DNA from: HXMU1428-3 sp965215715
Lineage (GTDB): Bacteria; Pseudomonadota; Alphaproteobacteria; Rhizobiales; HXMU1428-3
DNA length: 64,000 nucleotides
Direction of reading: 5' to 3'
Assembly: GCA_965215715.1 (NCBI GenBank)
Contig: OZ244129.1
Location: forward strand, 930,001 to 994,000
This document shows, one piece after another, positions 35,233-43,460 of the stretch. Each line of letters starts with the position of its first letter. Position 1 is the stretch's first letter. The position numbers were made by a program, and so were the translations under genes. The notes below the pieces were generated by a model. The model did no database searches. It was given only the letters and a program-made list of their open reading frames with translations, and was not told where the DNA came from.

Positions 35233-35589
35233 ATGCGTACAGCTTTAATGATAGTGTCATCCGTTTTGGTGATGTCGTTTGTTTTCGGGATGATTACCCC
35301 GGCTGATGCCAAGAGAAAACATGTCAGAAGAGGGGCTGTTTATTGTCAAGGTGATCATTTGCATTATGGGTCAAGTAATAGCTTTAAAAGCAGAAGACTT
35401 GCCATGCGTGATGCGATTGAAAGCTGGAGATCATTTACAGTGTTTGAATATGGTTCTCAATGGGGGCATTGGCGTTTATCAAGAAATAAGAAAGTCAAAT
35501 GTGGACGTGAGGGCGGATTGTGGCGTTGTAATATTGAATCGACACCTTGTCGCAAAGCTCTGCGCGGTGAAAAAGGCAAATATAAATAA
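35233..35589 (+). CDS. small secreted cysteine-paired protein
   Basis: This protein of about 118 residues has a signal peptide (ALMIVSSVLVMSFVFGM...ADA) and a basic mature part. The core pattern is A-x3-A-x2-SW, then YGSQWGHW, then a Cys before WRC and a final PC. The same pattern appears twice in the larger protein at 37729-38277, so both belong to one family with probable disulfides. The frame is open to 35221, but the ATG at 35233 (MRTALM) follows TTTGGAGAGAG and is preferred. Probably periplasmic. Function unknown. Confidence 0.65.
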   Translation: MRTALMIVSSVLVMSFVFGMITPADAKRKHVRRGAVYCQGDHLHYGSSNSFKSRRLAMRDAIESWRSFTVFEYGSQWGHWRLSRNKKVKCGREGGLWRCNIESTPCRKALRGEKGKYK

Positions 35590-35621
35590 AAGCTAAGGTC
35601 TTTTGATTGATTAGCATTTTA

Positions 35622-35656
35622 AAAAGCCGCTTCAGATTTTCTGAAGCGGCTTTTTT
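35622..35656 (+). terminator. two-way intrinsic terminator
   Basis: A perfect 14-bp stem (35622-35635 with 35641-35654) has a five-base loop, flanked by A and T runs. It serves both the secreted protein gene and the convergent MAPEG gene. Confidence 0.92.
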
Positions 35657-35683
35657 ATTTATGTGATTTGGTTTTTAAATCAC

Positions 35684-36286
35684 TTAAAGCGGGATGTGGA
35701 CGTCGAACACAATTCGGATCAGGATCCATAGATAAGCGCCAACAATTGGATAAAAGGTGATGCCAAACCCTAAGGCGCGGGTAAACTTGTCGCGGTGATA
35801 GCCAACCCAGAAAATCAGGCGGCCAACTATGAACAGGGAGGCTAATAAGATAAGGCTTATGGCTTCATCTTTTGGCATGTAATAAATCAAGGCTGCATGG
35901 ACGAAAAAGAACAATAAAAGTTGCTCAATTGTATTGGCGATGTAGCGCTTGTTTATGTCTGCGGGGGTGTCTGTTCTTAATTTTTGGCCAATAACGTTGC
36001 GTGGATCAAGCCGTTGAAAGGCGATGGCGATGATGCCGCATAATAAGGGCAGAGCAACAAAAACCATGGTGCGCATTAAGAAGGCAAAACGTTCTGGGTA
36101 GCTGTCCCATACTTCTGGGGTGAAGCTTAATGTGTGTTTGCCAATCATGAACCAGACTGCACAAAAAAGACATGTGAATAAGGCAATTTTTAAGAAACGC
36201 TTTTGGTCTCTATGCAAAGGGCGGCCTTGACGGGCAAAGCGGTCAAGACGTTTTTCCATATGATTGACTGAGGTATTCGATTTCAT
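35684..36286 (-). CDS. MAPEG-family membrane protein
   Basis: This 200-residue protein has four predicted membrane helices. The MAPEG pattern is visible near the C-terminus: NTIEQLLLFFFVHAAL, then GRLIFWVGYHRDKFTRALGFGITFYP. The family includes glutathione-dependent membrane enzymes, but bacterial members mostly have no known substrate. The N-terminus has an extra basic region before the first helix (RLDRFARQGRPLHRDQKRF). It is a single gene, convergent with the secreted protein gene. No neighbour suggests a function. Confidence 0.8.
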   Translation of the reverse strand: MKSNTSVNHMEKRLDRFARQGRPLHRDQKRFLKIALFTCLFCAVWFMIGKHTLSFTPEVWDSYPERFAFLMRTMVFVALPLLCGIIAIAFQRLDPRNVIGQKLRTDTPADINKRYIANTIEQLLLFFFVHAALIYYMPKDEAISLILLASLFIVGRLIFWVGYHRDKFTRALGFGITFYPIVGAYLWILIRIVFDVHIPL

Positions 36287-36923
36287 AACGCTGTTTACTT
36301 TTTCACTGTTAGTTAATGATTTTATTGTTTTTCGAACGGCTTATTTTCCAGAAACAGAAGATACACTTTTGGATAATATGCTTTAGGCCGATTATTTCAT
36401 ATCTAGCATTTTTATAAAACGAAGAGATGTAGACGTTGTTAATGTCTAAAAAATGTCTGTCTTAAATTTAAGAAAAACATAAACCCTTGGCCGATCAGGG
36501 AGATAAAATCTTTTGATTTTTAATAGCTTACCAAATGTAGTGCTTATATTGGGGTAACGAATTTTCAAATCACTGTCAAAACTTACCTTGTCTTTATGGG
36601 GCCGTTGAGGGGGGGAAGGGGCCCTGCCGGTACTCAAATGCAACAGAATCGTGAACATAATGAGAACATAAATGGAACATAGAATTTTCCAAAGTTTACA
36701 GGGATGGCCCCGTAAAGCTGTCATTGATTAGGCGTGATCATTTTTAATGCTTTTGATTGTGGACAAGCGTGTTCCTGTGCGTTTTTCAAAGATAAATTGG
36801 GCTAATGTGGCCTGCGAGATTAACTGATTTTTTGATATGTCTTTGTGCAAGTTGATGGTGTTTAAGGTGTACAAAGCTTAAAAGCTCTTACAAATAAAAA
36901 GAGCATATAAAGGAGCAAGACCG
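36287..36923 (+). other. 640-base gap upstream of ssb with SOS operator
   Basis: No convincing gene is present. A minus-strand frame at 36446-36724 overlaps the operator and has a poor composition for a protein. The clear element is the LexA-type operator at 36653-36678. Confidence 0.5.
36653..36678. promoter_or_regulatory. double LexA (SOS) operator, alphaproteobacterial type
   Basis: Three GAAC tetramers at 36653, 36664 and 36675 are each separated by seven bases, giving two overlapping GAAC-N7-GAAC sites (equal to GTTC-N7-GTTC on the other strand). That is the known LexA target in Alphaproteobacteria. ssb begins 245 bases downstream. Confidence 0.75.
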
Positions 36924-37442
36924 ATGGCAGGTTCAATTAATAAAGTGATATTGGTTGGCAATTTGGGTGCTGACCCGGAAGTGCGGCATATGCAAGATAA
37001 CCGGCCTGTGGTTAATTTAAGCGTTGCCACAACTGATAGCTGGAAAGATAAAGCCTCTGGAGAGCGCCGGGAAAAAACAGAATGGCACCGGGTGGTGATT
37101 TTTAATGAAGGTTTGTGCCGTGTGGCGGAGCAATATTTGCGCAAAGGCTCCAAGGTTTACCTTGAAGGCAGTTTGCAAACGCGTAAATGGCAAGACAATC
37201 AGGGCCAAGACAAATACACCACTGAAATTGTGTTGCAAGGGTTTGGTAGCAATTTAACCATGCTTGATAGCCGCAGTGGTGGGCAAGGAAACCATCAGTC
37301 AAATGATTTTGCTGCTGGCGGGGCTAGCCAGAATGAACCGCAGTGGGGGCAAATGCCTGATAATGGTGGCAATGACTTTGGTAAAGGTGGCAACTCGCCA
37401 AACTCTTTTGAAAAAGAGCTGGATGATGAGATCCCATTTTAG
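36924..37442 (+). CDS. ssb: single-stranded DNA-binding protein
   Basis: This 172-residue protein has an N-terminal OB fold (INKVILVGNLGADPEVRHM through TEIVLQGFGSNLTML). A Gly/Asn/Gln-rich linker follows, then the acidic tip DDEIPF that recruits repair and replication proteins. Length and layout are normal for the family. The ATG follows AAAGGAGCAAG. In many Alphaproteobacteria ssb is divergent from uvrA and both share LexA sites. Here the LexA-type operator is present upstream, but uvrA is not next to it. Confidence 0.95.
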   Translation: MAGSINKVILVGNLGADPEVRHMQDNRPVVNLSVATTDSWKDKASGERREKTEWHRVVIFNEGLCRVAEQYLRKGSKVYLEGSLQTRKWQDNQGQDKYTTEIVLQGFGSNLTMLDSRSGGQGNHQSNDFAAGGASQNEPQWGQMPDNGGNDFGKGGNSPNSFEKELDDEIPF

Positions 37443-37728
37443 GCTGGTTGGTGTTTTTAGGCCATTCAGTTTACTAAACACTCAGCTGGGTATGTTGTTC
37501 TCAGTTTAAGGTTTCGGCTCGACTTGAGGGAAGGGCCGGGGCCTTTTTATTTGTCTGTTCGATGATTAAACGTAATGACAATCTAATTGCGTACTAAGGA
37601 GCGGCAAGCTGCTAACTATATTGGTTAAAAGATTTGTTTTTTGTGCAATTATTGCTGGCCTTTTGATGGGGCGGATCTTATTATGAGGCCGCCGCAATTA
37701 GTATAAAAATTATAGGGGGCAAGGCTTT

Positions 37729-38277
37729 ATGATCCGGTCTATTCTAGCATTGGGACTCGTTGTTTTTTTAGCAACAGGCCAGCAGGCTTTGGCTGACCAA
37801 CAATGTGTGACCGAAATTGTCTCCGCCACTGGGAAACCTTCCTCTATTGGTGAATTGGCCAGAGCCAATGCTTTTTTCACGTGGAAAGCGGTTGTGAAGG
37901 ACAAGTTTGGTGATGCTTATAATGCTTGGTCTGAGGCCAGTGAGCGCAAGTTGGTTTGTGTTGACTTGGAGGAGGGGGAGAACAAGGGCAAATGGGAATG
38001 CACGCGCAGTGCACGGCCCTGTCAAAGGCAGAGCGCTGCAATTGTTCAAGAGGTCACCTGTCAAAAAGAAATCAGCCGGGCCTATGGGGCGCGCCAGCGT
38101 TCTGAACAACGAGCACGAGAAGAGGCTGAAAGCGGTTGGTCTTTGTTCGTTAAAAGAGGGCTGGGCAGTGAATGGGCTGATTGGGAACGTGCAAAGCAAA
38201 AATCCATTGAATGTAAGAAGAAAAATTCATGGACTTATCAATGTATAGCTGTGGCTTATGCCTGTAAAAATGGGTGA
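37729..38277 (+). CDS. secreted protein with two copies of a cysteine-paired domain
   Basis: This 182-residue protein has a signal peptide (ILALGLVVFLATGQQALA). The mature part holds two repeats of one domain. Residues 42-99 read A-x4-TW-x3-V, then AYNAW-x2-A, C, KWEC and PC. Residues 125-180 read A-x3-GW-x3-V, then WADW-x2-A, C, YQC and AC. Both match the single domain at 35233-35589. Conserved Trp and paired Cys imply a small disulfide-stabilised periplasmic fold. A GGGGG site lies eight bases before the ATG. Function unknown; the family seems to be alphaproteobacterial. Confidence 0.7.
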   Translation: MIRSILALGLVVFLATGQQALADQQCVTEIVSATGKPSSIGELARANAFFTWKAVVKDKFGDAYNAWSEASERKLVCVDLEEGENKGKWECTRSARPCQRQSAAIVQEVTCQKEISRAYGARQRSEQRAREEAESGWSLFVKRGLGSEWADWERAKQKSIECKKKNSWTYQCIAVAYACKNG

Positions 38278-38391
38278 TACTTCCAGCTAAATATTTGGCA
38301 CAAAAATAAAAAAAGCAATTCTTTTCATCTTTTCCAGGGTGCGATGAATTATCTCACTTATTATATCAGCATTGATTCTAAGGTGCTTTAA

Positions 38392-39099
38392 GTGGATAGT
38401 AAGCGAAAGGTCTTAGATTTATTCAAGACCTGCTTAGCTGAAAGGATTGTGCATCAAAATATGATTGCGGGAGCTAAAATTGCCTATCCGTTGCGTGTTG
38501 GTGTTGTTGACAAAAACCCGCTCGTGGTACGTGGGCTACGCTCGTTATTTGAAGAAGACGGTCGGTTTGATCTTGTCGCCTCTGCACATGATGGCGCAAG
38601 GTTGCTGGATGGGCTTGGTGTTGTCCCGCTTGATATTGTGATTACCGGTTGGCTCATGCCTTATTGTAATGGGCGTGAATTGCTTGAAGCTTTGGGCAAG
38701 CGAGCTAACAGTCCGAAAGTCGTTGTTTATACAGGACATATTACTGATGGTGTGCCGCGTGAAGCGATGGAGTTGGGCGCATATGCGTTTTTCTCCAAAG
38801 CAGAACCTCCTGAGCGGCTTTTGCATGTATTGGACAGTGTTGCCCGTGGCTCCATGGTGTTTCCCTTTATGAGCCAAGAGGGAGAGCCAAATCTATTGCA
38901 ACAATTGACCAACACAGAAACATTGATGTTGAAAAAATTGTGTCTTGGTTTGACCAACCATGAATTGGCCAAAGAATTTAACGTTTCAACAAATACGGTC
39001 AAATTCCATCTTAAAAATATTTATTCTAAACTGGAAGTACGCAATCGTGCTGAGGTTGTTGCGCTTTATTTAAGCCAAGAGAAGTCATCCGTTGTTTAA
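38392..39099 (+). CDS. NarL-type regulator with atypical receiver, upstream of the cbb operon
   Basis: This 235-residue protein has an N-terminal receiver (about 34-155) and a C-terminal LuxR-type helix-turn-helix (NHELAKEFNVSTNTVKFHLKNIYSKL). In the receiver the switch Thr (T114) and Lys (K136) are kept, but the phospho-acceptor position reads DIVITGWLMP, so Gly86 replaces the usual Asp. The acidic pocket has one Asp (D40) where two are usual. It is therefore unlikely to be phosphorylated in the normal way. The start is GTG at 38392 with AAGGTG upstream. It lies 260 bases before the Calvin cycle operon, where a LysR-type CbbR would often be found, so a role in cbb control is a fair guess. 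Confidence 0.85.
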   Translation: MDSKRKVLDLFKTCLAERIVHQNMIAGAKIAYPLRVGVVDKNPLVVRGLRSLFEEDGRFDLVASAHDGARLLDGLGVVPLDIVITGWLMPYCNGRELLEALGKRANSPKVVVYTGHITDGVPREAMELGAYAFFSKAEPPERLLHVLDSVARGSMVFPFMSQEGEPNLLQQLTNTETLMLKKLCLGLTNHELAKEFNVSTNTVKFHLKNIYSKLEVRNRAEVVALYLSQEKSSVV

Positions 39100-39247
39100 T
39101 TTTAACCTCCCCTTTGCCCAAACTGTTTCCTTATAAACTCTTTGGAAGATAAGGTTTGGGAAGAGGCAGTGATTTTTATTTTATTCTCTGTTTTGAGCTA
39201 ATTTTCCTTAAAAAGTTAAAAAAGATAAAAAATATCTTCAAAAAACC

Positions 39248-39300
39248 ACCCTTTAGGGTAGGTTCTGCCTACCTGGAGACGTGTTGTTGGCAGGTGTGGC
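39248..39300 (+). promoter_or_regulatory. overlapping inverted repeats in the cbb operon leader
   Basis: The stretch holds ACCCTTTAGGGT (39248-39259), GGTAGG/CCTACC (39257-39262 with 39268-39273) and GCCTACCTG pairing with CAGGTG-T-GGC (39267-39275 with 39291-39300). These stems overlap and exclude one another. They could be protein operator sites or alternative RNA folds before glpX. No promoter hexamers are clear. Confidence 0.35.
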
Positions 39301-39359
39301 TTGCTCGTAAGGTGTCTTCACTAAGACGTTAAAAGACGTCAATTGGGGAGATGGACATT

Positions 39360-40334
39360 ATGACAAGCGCACAAAGCGCCAAGCCGGAGCTCATTTATGG
39401 GTTGCGAAAAGTAACCGAAGATGCCGCTAAAGCTGCTTTTGATTGGATTGGCCGTGGTGATAAAGAGCGTGGTGATGGGGCCGCTGTTGATGCTATGCGC
39501 ACCGCATTGAGCCAGATCGATCTAGAGGGCTTGGTGGTGATTGGTGAGGGCGAAAAAGATGAGGCCCCCCAACTTTACAACGGCGAAATTGTTGGACAAT
39601 CAGGGGCGAGCTTTAAAGCTGATATTGCTGTTGATCCTGTGGAAGGTACTAGCTATTTGGCCAAAGGTTTAACCAATGCCATGGCCGTGATTGCCATTGC
39701 ACCGCGTGGCTCAATGATGGACCCAGGGCCCGCCTTTTATATGGAAAAATTTGCAGCCCCTGCGCAAGCCAAGGGCGAAATTGACCCAAACTGGTCAACC
39801 GAAGAAAAACTAAGAACGTTGGCCAAGGTTCTCAAAAAAGACATTTCAGATATTACCGTTTATGCGCTGGAAAAACCGCGCCACCGCCAACTTGTGGAAG
39901 AGATCCATGATACCGGTGCCCGGGTTTTATTGTACCCAGCTGGTGATGTTGCTGGCGCCTTACTTGCCGCCATTCCAAACAGCGGTGTTGATGCCTTGAT
40001 GGGAACAGGGGGGACGCCTGAAGGCATTATGTCTGCTGTGGCCATTCGTGCGCTGGGCGGTGAATTTATGGGCCGGATTGACCCTCAATTACAAACAGAA
40101 GCTTTGGCTGTCAAAAAGGCTGGTCTTGATACCAGCAGATGGTACCAGCTTGAAGAATTAGTGGGCTCAGATGATCTTTATTTTTGTGCCACTGGTATCA
40201 CCACAGGTTTGCTCCTTGAAGGGGTCGAGCGATTGGATGATGGATTTAAAATGCAGACCTTAATGGTCACAGGGCAAACTGGCGAGCGGCAGCTTTTGAC
40301 CACCTATTCAAATTGCCGCGCCAAAAAAGCTTAA
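39360..40334 (+). CDS. glpX: class II fructose-1,6-bisphosphatase (GlpX type)
   Basis: This protein of about 324 residues dephosphorylates fructose-1,6-bisphosphate, and in Calvin cycle operons often sedoheptulose-1,7-bisphosphate too. Motifs are GRGDKERGDGAAVDAMR, VVIGEGEKDEAPQL, AVDPVEGTSYLAKG for metal and substrate binding, and ALMGTGGTPEGIMSA. The ATG at 39351 directly touches GGGGAG, so the next ATG at 39360, nine bases away, is the likelier start. It is the first gene of the cbb operon. As the operon lacks another sedoheptulose bisphosphatase, this enzyme probably covers both reactions. Confidence 0.93.
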   Translation: MTSAQSAKPELIYGLRKVTEDAAKAAFDWIGRGDKERGDGAAVDAMRTALSQIDLEGLVVIGEGEKDEAPQLYNGEIVGQSGASFKADIAVDPVEGTSYLAKGLTNAMAVIAIAPRGSMMDPGPAFYMEKFAAPAQAKGEIDPNWSTEEKLRTLAKVLKKDISDITVYALEKPRHRQLVEEIHDTGARVLLYPAGDVAGALLAAIPNSGVDALMGTGGTPEGIMSAVAIRALGGEFMGRIDPQLQTEALAVKKAGLDTSRWYQLEELVGSDDLYFCATGITTGLLLEGVERLDDGFKMQTLMVTGQTGERQLLTTYSNCRAKKA

Positions 40335-40457
40335 CAACAAAAAGACAAGAAGCCTTTTTTGGGAAGAGAAGAGGCTTTGAAAAACTAACAAGAAGATGGA
40401 ACGAGATTGTATTGGATGACTTTAATACTCGTTCTTTTAAACTGGGGATTGTAAGAT

Positions 40458-41378
40458 ATGCCAAAGATTGTGGATCGTCCCATTATATTGGGTGTCGTTG
40501 GAGATAGTGCGACGGGAAAAACAACGCTTTCAGCCGGTGTTGCTAAAATTTTAGGGGAAGACCGGTGTACAGTGATTTGTACCGATGACTATCATGCCTT
40601 TGACCGCACAGAGCGGGCTAAAAATGGTATTTCAGCGCTGGATCCTAAGGGCAATTATATTGATGTTTTAGGTCAGCACCTGAAAGCATTGCGCCGGGGT
40701 GAGGCGATATTGAAGCCAATTTATAATCATGACGGGGGTACACTTGATCGCCCCGTTTATATTAAGCCGCGCGATTATGTGATTATGGAAGGCTTGCTTG
40801 GCTATACCACGCGCGAAATGCGTGATTGTTATGATGTTAAGATTTATCTAGACCCGGAAGAAGATTTGCGGGTTAAGTGGAAAGTGAATAGGGATACAAC
40901 CAAGCGCGGTTATACCAAAGAGCAGGTGTTGGCCTCACTTGAAAAACGCAAAGAAGATAGCCCTGCCTTTATTCAGCCTCAACGCACCTTTGCAGATATT
41001 GTTATTCGCTTTCAAACGCCTGAGAGTGGGGGAGATGATGCTCACTTAGATGTGCGCCATATTTTACGGCCAACGCTGCCGCACCCGGATTTTTCACCGC
41101 TTTTTGAGTCTGCAAGCAACAATGGCTTGCATCTGGAGCTTGCCCGTGATGTAGATGGCAAGCCGGTTGATGTATTGGAAATTGATGGCACCATCCCTGA
41201 TGATCATGCTGACAAAATCCAAAACTTATTATGGGATTTGATCCCTGAGGCAACCCATCTTCGCGCTCAATTGGGGCAAGTTGATGGGGCTGCAGCTGCC
41301 AGCCATCCATTGGCTTTGACCCAGCTGTTGGTTGCCTACCATATGGTAAAAGCAGCGCTGGGCGTGCATGCCGTTTAA
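40458..41378 (+). CDS. prk: phosphoribulokinase
   Basis: This 306-residue kinase makes ribulose-1,5-bisphosphate, the RuBisCO substrate, from ribulose-5-phosphate and ATP. The P-loop is GDSATGKTT at 15-23. The pattern YNHDGGTLDRPVYI, RDYVIMEGLLGYTT and VNRDTTKRGYTKEQVLASLEKRKED matches the bacterial (octameric, cbbP) form. It is the second gene of the operon, 123 bases after glpX. Together with cbbLS this shows a complete Calvin cycle entry. The bacterial form is usually activated by NADH, a family property not visible here. Confidence 0.94.
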   Translation: MPKIVDRPIILGVVGDSATGKTTLSAGVAKILGEDRCTVICTDDYHAFDRTERAKNGISALDPKGNYIDVLGQHLKALRRGEAILKPIYNHDGGTLDRPVYIKPRDYVIMEGLLGYTTREMRDCYDVKIYLDPEEDLRVKWKVNRDTTKRGYTKEQVLASLEKRKEDSPAFIQPQRTFADIVIRFQTPESGGDDAHLDVRHILRPTLPHPDFSPLFESASNNGLHLELARDVDGKPVDVLEIDGTIPDDHADKIQNLLWDLIPEATHLRAQLGQVDGAAAASHPLALTQLLVAYHMVKAALGVHAV

Positions 41379-41428
41379 ACTAAATCAGCCAGGCAAATGG
41401 TGAATTATTGATTTTAGGGAGATCTCTT

Positions 41429-43444
41429 ATGGACGAAGCGGTGAAGTCTCAAAGTGCTGTTGATCCAGATTTAAAGAAAAAAATGGCAAATGCCATACGT
41501 GTTCTGTCAATGGATGCGGTGCAAAAGGCAAATTCTGGACACCCGGGTGCGCCTATGGGCTTGGCAGACGTGGCAACGGTTTTATTTACGGAGCACTTGA
41601 AATATGATGCGGCTCATCCCGAGTGGCACGACAGAGACCGGTTTATTATGTCGGCTGGTCATGGCTCCATGTTGGTTTATTCTTTGCTCTATCTGGCAGG
41701 TTATCCAGGTATGGATATTGAGCAGATTAAAAACTTCCGTCAATTAGGGAGCCCCACAGCCGGCCACCCTGAATATGGGCATGCCCCTGGCATTGAGACA
41801 ACAACAGGACCGCTTGGTCAAGGCATCACCACAGCTGTTGGAATGGCACTTGCTGAGCGCTTGCAAAATCATCAATTTGGTGAGTATGTCATTGATCATC
41901 ACACTTATGTAATTGCCGGTGATGGTTGCTTGATGGAAGGCATTTCTCACGAAGCGATTTCAATGGCTGGCCACTTGCGCCTTAATAAGCTGATTGTGTT
42001 ATGGGATGACAATAATATCTCCATTGATGGCACGCTTGATATGGCTTGTTCAGATGATCAATGCAAACGTTTTGAGGCCTCTGGTTGGAACACCATCAAA
42101 GTTGATGGACATGATATGGATGCCATTAGTGCTGCCATTACCCAGGCCAAACAAAGTGATCGTCCAACTTTAATTGCTTGTAAAACGGTTATTGGTTTTG
42201 GTGCTCCCAATAAACAAGGCACGTCAGCCACGCACGGTGCCCCCCTTGGTGATGAAGAAATTGCTCTGACCCGGAAAGAGTTGGGCTGGGACCATCCTCC
42301 GTTTGAAATCCCTGAAGATGTTCTTACAGCTTGGCGTGAAGCGGGACGCCGTGGTGACCAAACGCGTCAAGCGTGGAATTCTGCTGTGACTGGCCTGTCA
42401 GCTGAGGGCAAAGCCTCTCTTGTTGATCCTGTGCCTGCCTATGTGCAAAAGCAATTGCAAGCAGCGGTGCAAGAGGCCAAGAAAAAGTTTGTTGAGGGCG
42501 GGGAAAAACTTGCAACTCGTGTGTCTTCAAAACAAGCTTTGGATGAAATCTTACCTGCCATTCCTGGCATGGTTGGGGGCTCTGCAGACCTCACCGGTTC
42601 AAATGGTACCAAAACAGATCAATATGCCCAGGTGAATCGGGGTAAGTTTGATGGCAATTACATCCATTATGGTGTGCGTGAACATGCCATGGGTGCGGCC
42701 ATGAACGGGCTGAGTTTACATGGTGGCTTTTTGCCCTATTCTGGCACCTTCCTTGTGTTTTCAGATTATGCCCGCGGGGCCATTCGCTTATCAGCCTTGA
42801 TGGAACAGCGCGTTATTTATGTGATGACCCATGATTCCATCGGTCTTGGAGAAGATGGTCCAACGCACCAGCCGGTTGAACATTTGGCCAGCTTGCGGGC
42901 GATGCCAAATCTCAATGTCTTTCGTCCTGCTGATAGTGTGGAAGTGGCTGAATGTTGGGAAATTGCCTGTTTAAGTGAGAAAACCCCAGCCATACTTTCA
43001 CTGACCCGCCAAGGGGTGCCTCTTATGCGCACTGATGTGTCTGAAGAAAATCGTAGTGCCAAGGGCGCCTATGTTTTGAAAGAGGCAGATGGTGAGCGTG
43101 ATGTAACCCTGATTGGCACAGGCTCTGAAGTGTCTATCGCTATGGAGGGTGCCAAGCTCTTAGAAGCTGAAGGGCTAAAGGTGGCTGTTGTTTCTATGCC
43201 GTGTTGGGAATTGTTTGAGGCTCAACCAGCTGACTATCAATGGCAGGTGCTTGGTGATGCCCCGCGCGTGGGCGTGGAAGCAGCGATTGAGCAAGGTTGG
43301 AGCAAATGGCTTGGCACCAACGGCCAGTTTATTGGGATGACAGGATTTGGGGCCTCTGGCCCTGCAGGGGAGCTTTATGAACATTTTGGAATCACTGCGG
43401 ACAAAGTTGCTCAAGCGGCACGCCGCATCACCGGAAACGCTTAA
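41429..43444 (+). CDS. tkt: transketolase
   Basis: This 671-residue thiamine diphosphate enzyme exchanges two-carbon units in the regeneration phase of the Calvin cycle. Motifs include NSGHPGAPMGLAD, the ThDP-binding GDGCLMEGISHEA...NN region and the glutamate region GVREHAMGAAMNGL. The ATG at 41429 with TTTAGGGAG upstream is preferred over the in-frame start at 41408. It is 50 bases after prk and 16 bases before pgk, so it lies in the middle of a tight operon. No second transketolase is in the window. Confidence 0.94.
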   Translation: MDEAVKSQSAVDPDLKKKMANAIRVLSMDAVQKANSGHPGAPMGLADVATVLFTEHLKYDAAHPEWHDRDRFIMSAGHGSMLVYSLLYLAGYPGMDIEQIKNFRQLGSPTAGHPEYGHAPGIETTTGPLGQGITTAVGMALAERLQNHQFGEYVIDHHTYVIAGDGCLMEGISHEAISMAGHLRLNKLIVLWDDNNISIDGTLDMACSDDQCKRFEASGWNTIKVDGHDMDAISAAITQAKQSDRPTLIACKTVIGFGAPNKQGTSATHGAPLGDEEIALTRKELGWDHPPFEIPEDVLTAWREAGRRGDQTRQAWNSAVTGLSAEGKASLVDPVPAYVQKQLQAAVQEAKKKFVEGGEKLATRVSSKQALDEILPAIPGMVGGSADLTGSNGTKTDQYAQVNRGKFDGNYIHYGVREHAMGAAMNGLSLHGGFLPYSGTFLVFSDYARGAIRLSALMEQRVIYVMTHDSIGLGEDGPTHQPVEHLASLRAMPNLNVFRPADSVEVAECWEIACLSEKTPAILSLTRQGVPLMRTDVSEENRSAKGAYVLKEADGERDVTLIGTGSEVSIAMEGAKLLEAEGLKVAVVSMPCWELFEAQPADYQWQVLGDAPRVGVEAAIEQGWSKWLGTNGQFIGMTGFGASGPAGELYEHFGITADKVAQAARRITGNA

Positions 43445-43460
43445 GGCAGGTGAGGCTACT

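Noticed and set aside
36446..36724. Minus-strand 92-codon frame upstream of ssb
   Set aside because: It overlaps the LexA operator, has no good ribosome binding site and its composition is not protein-like.
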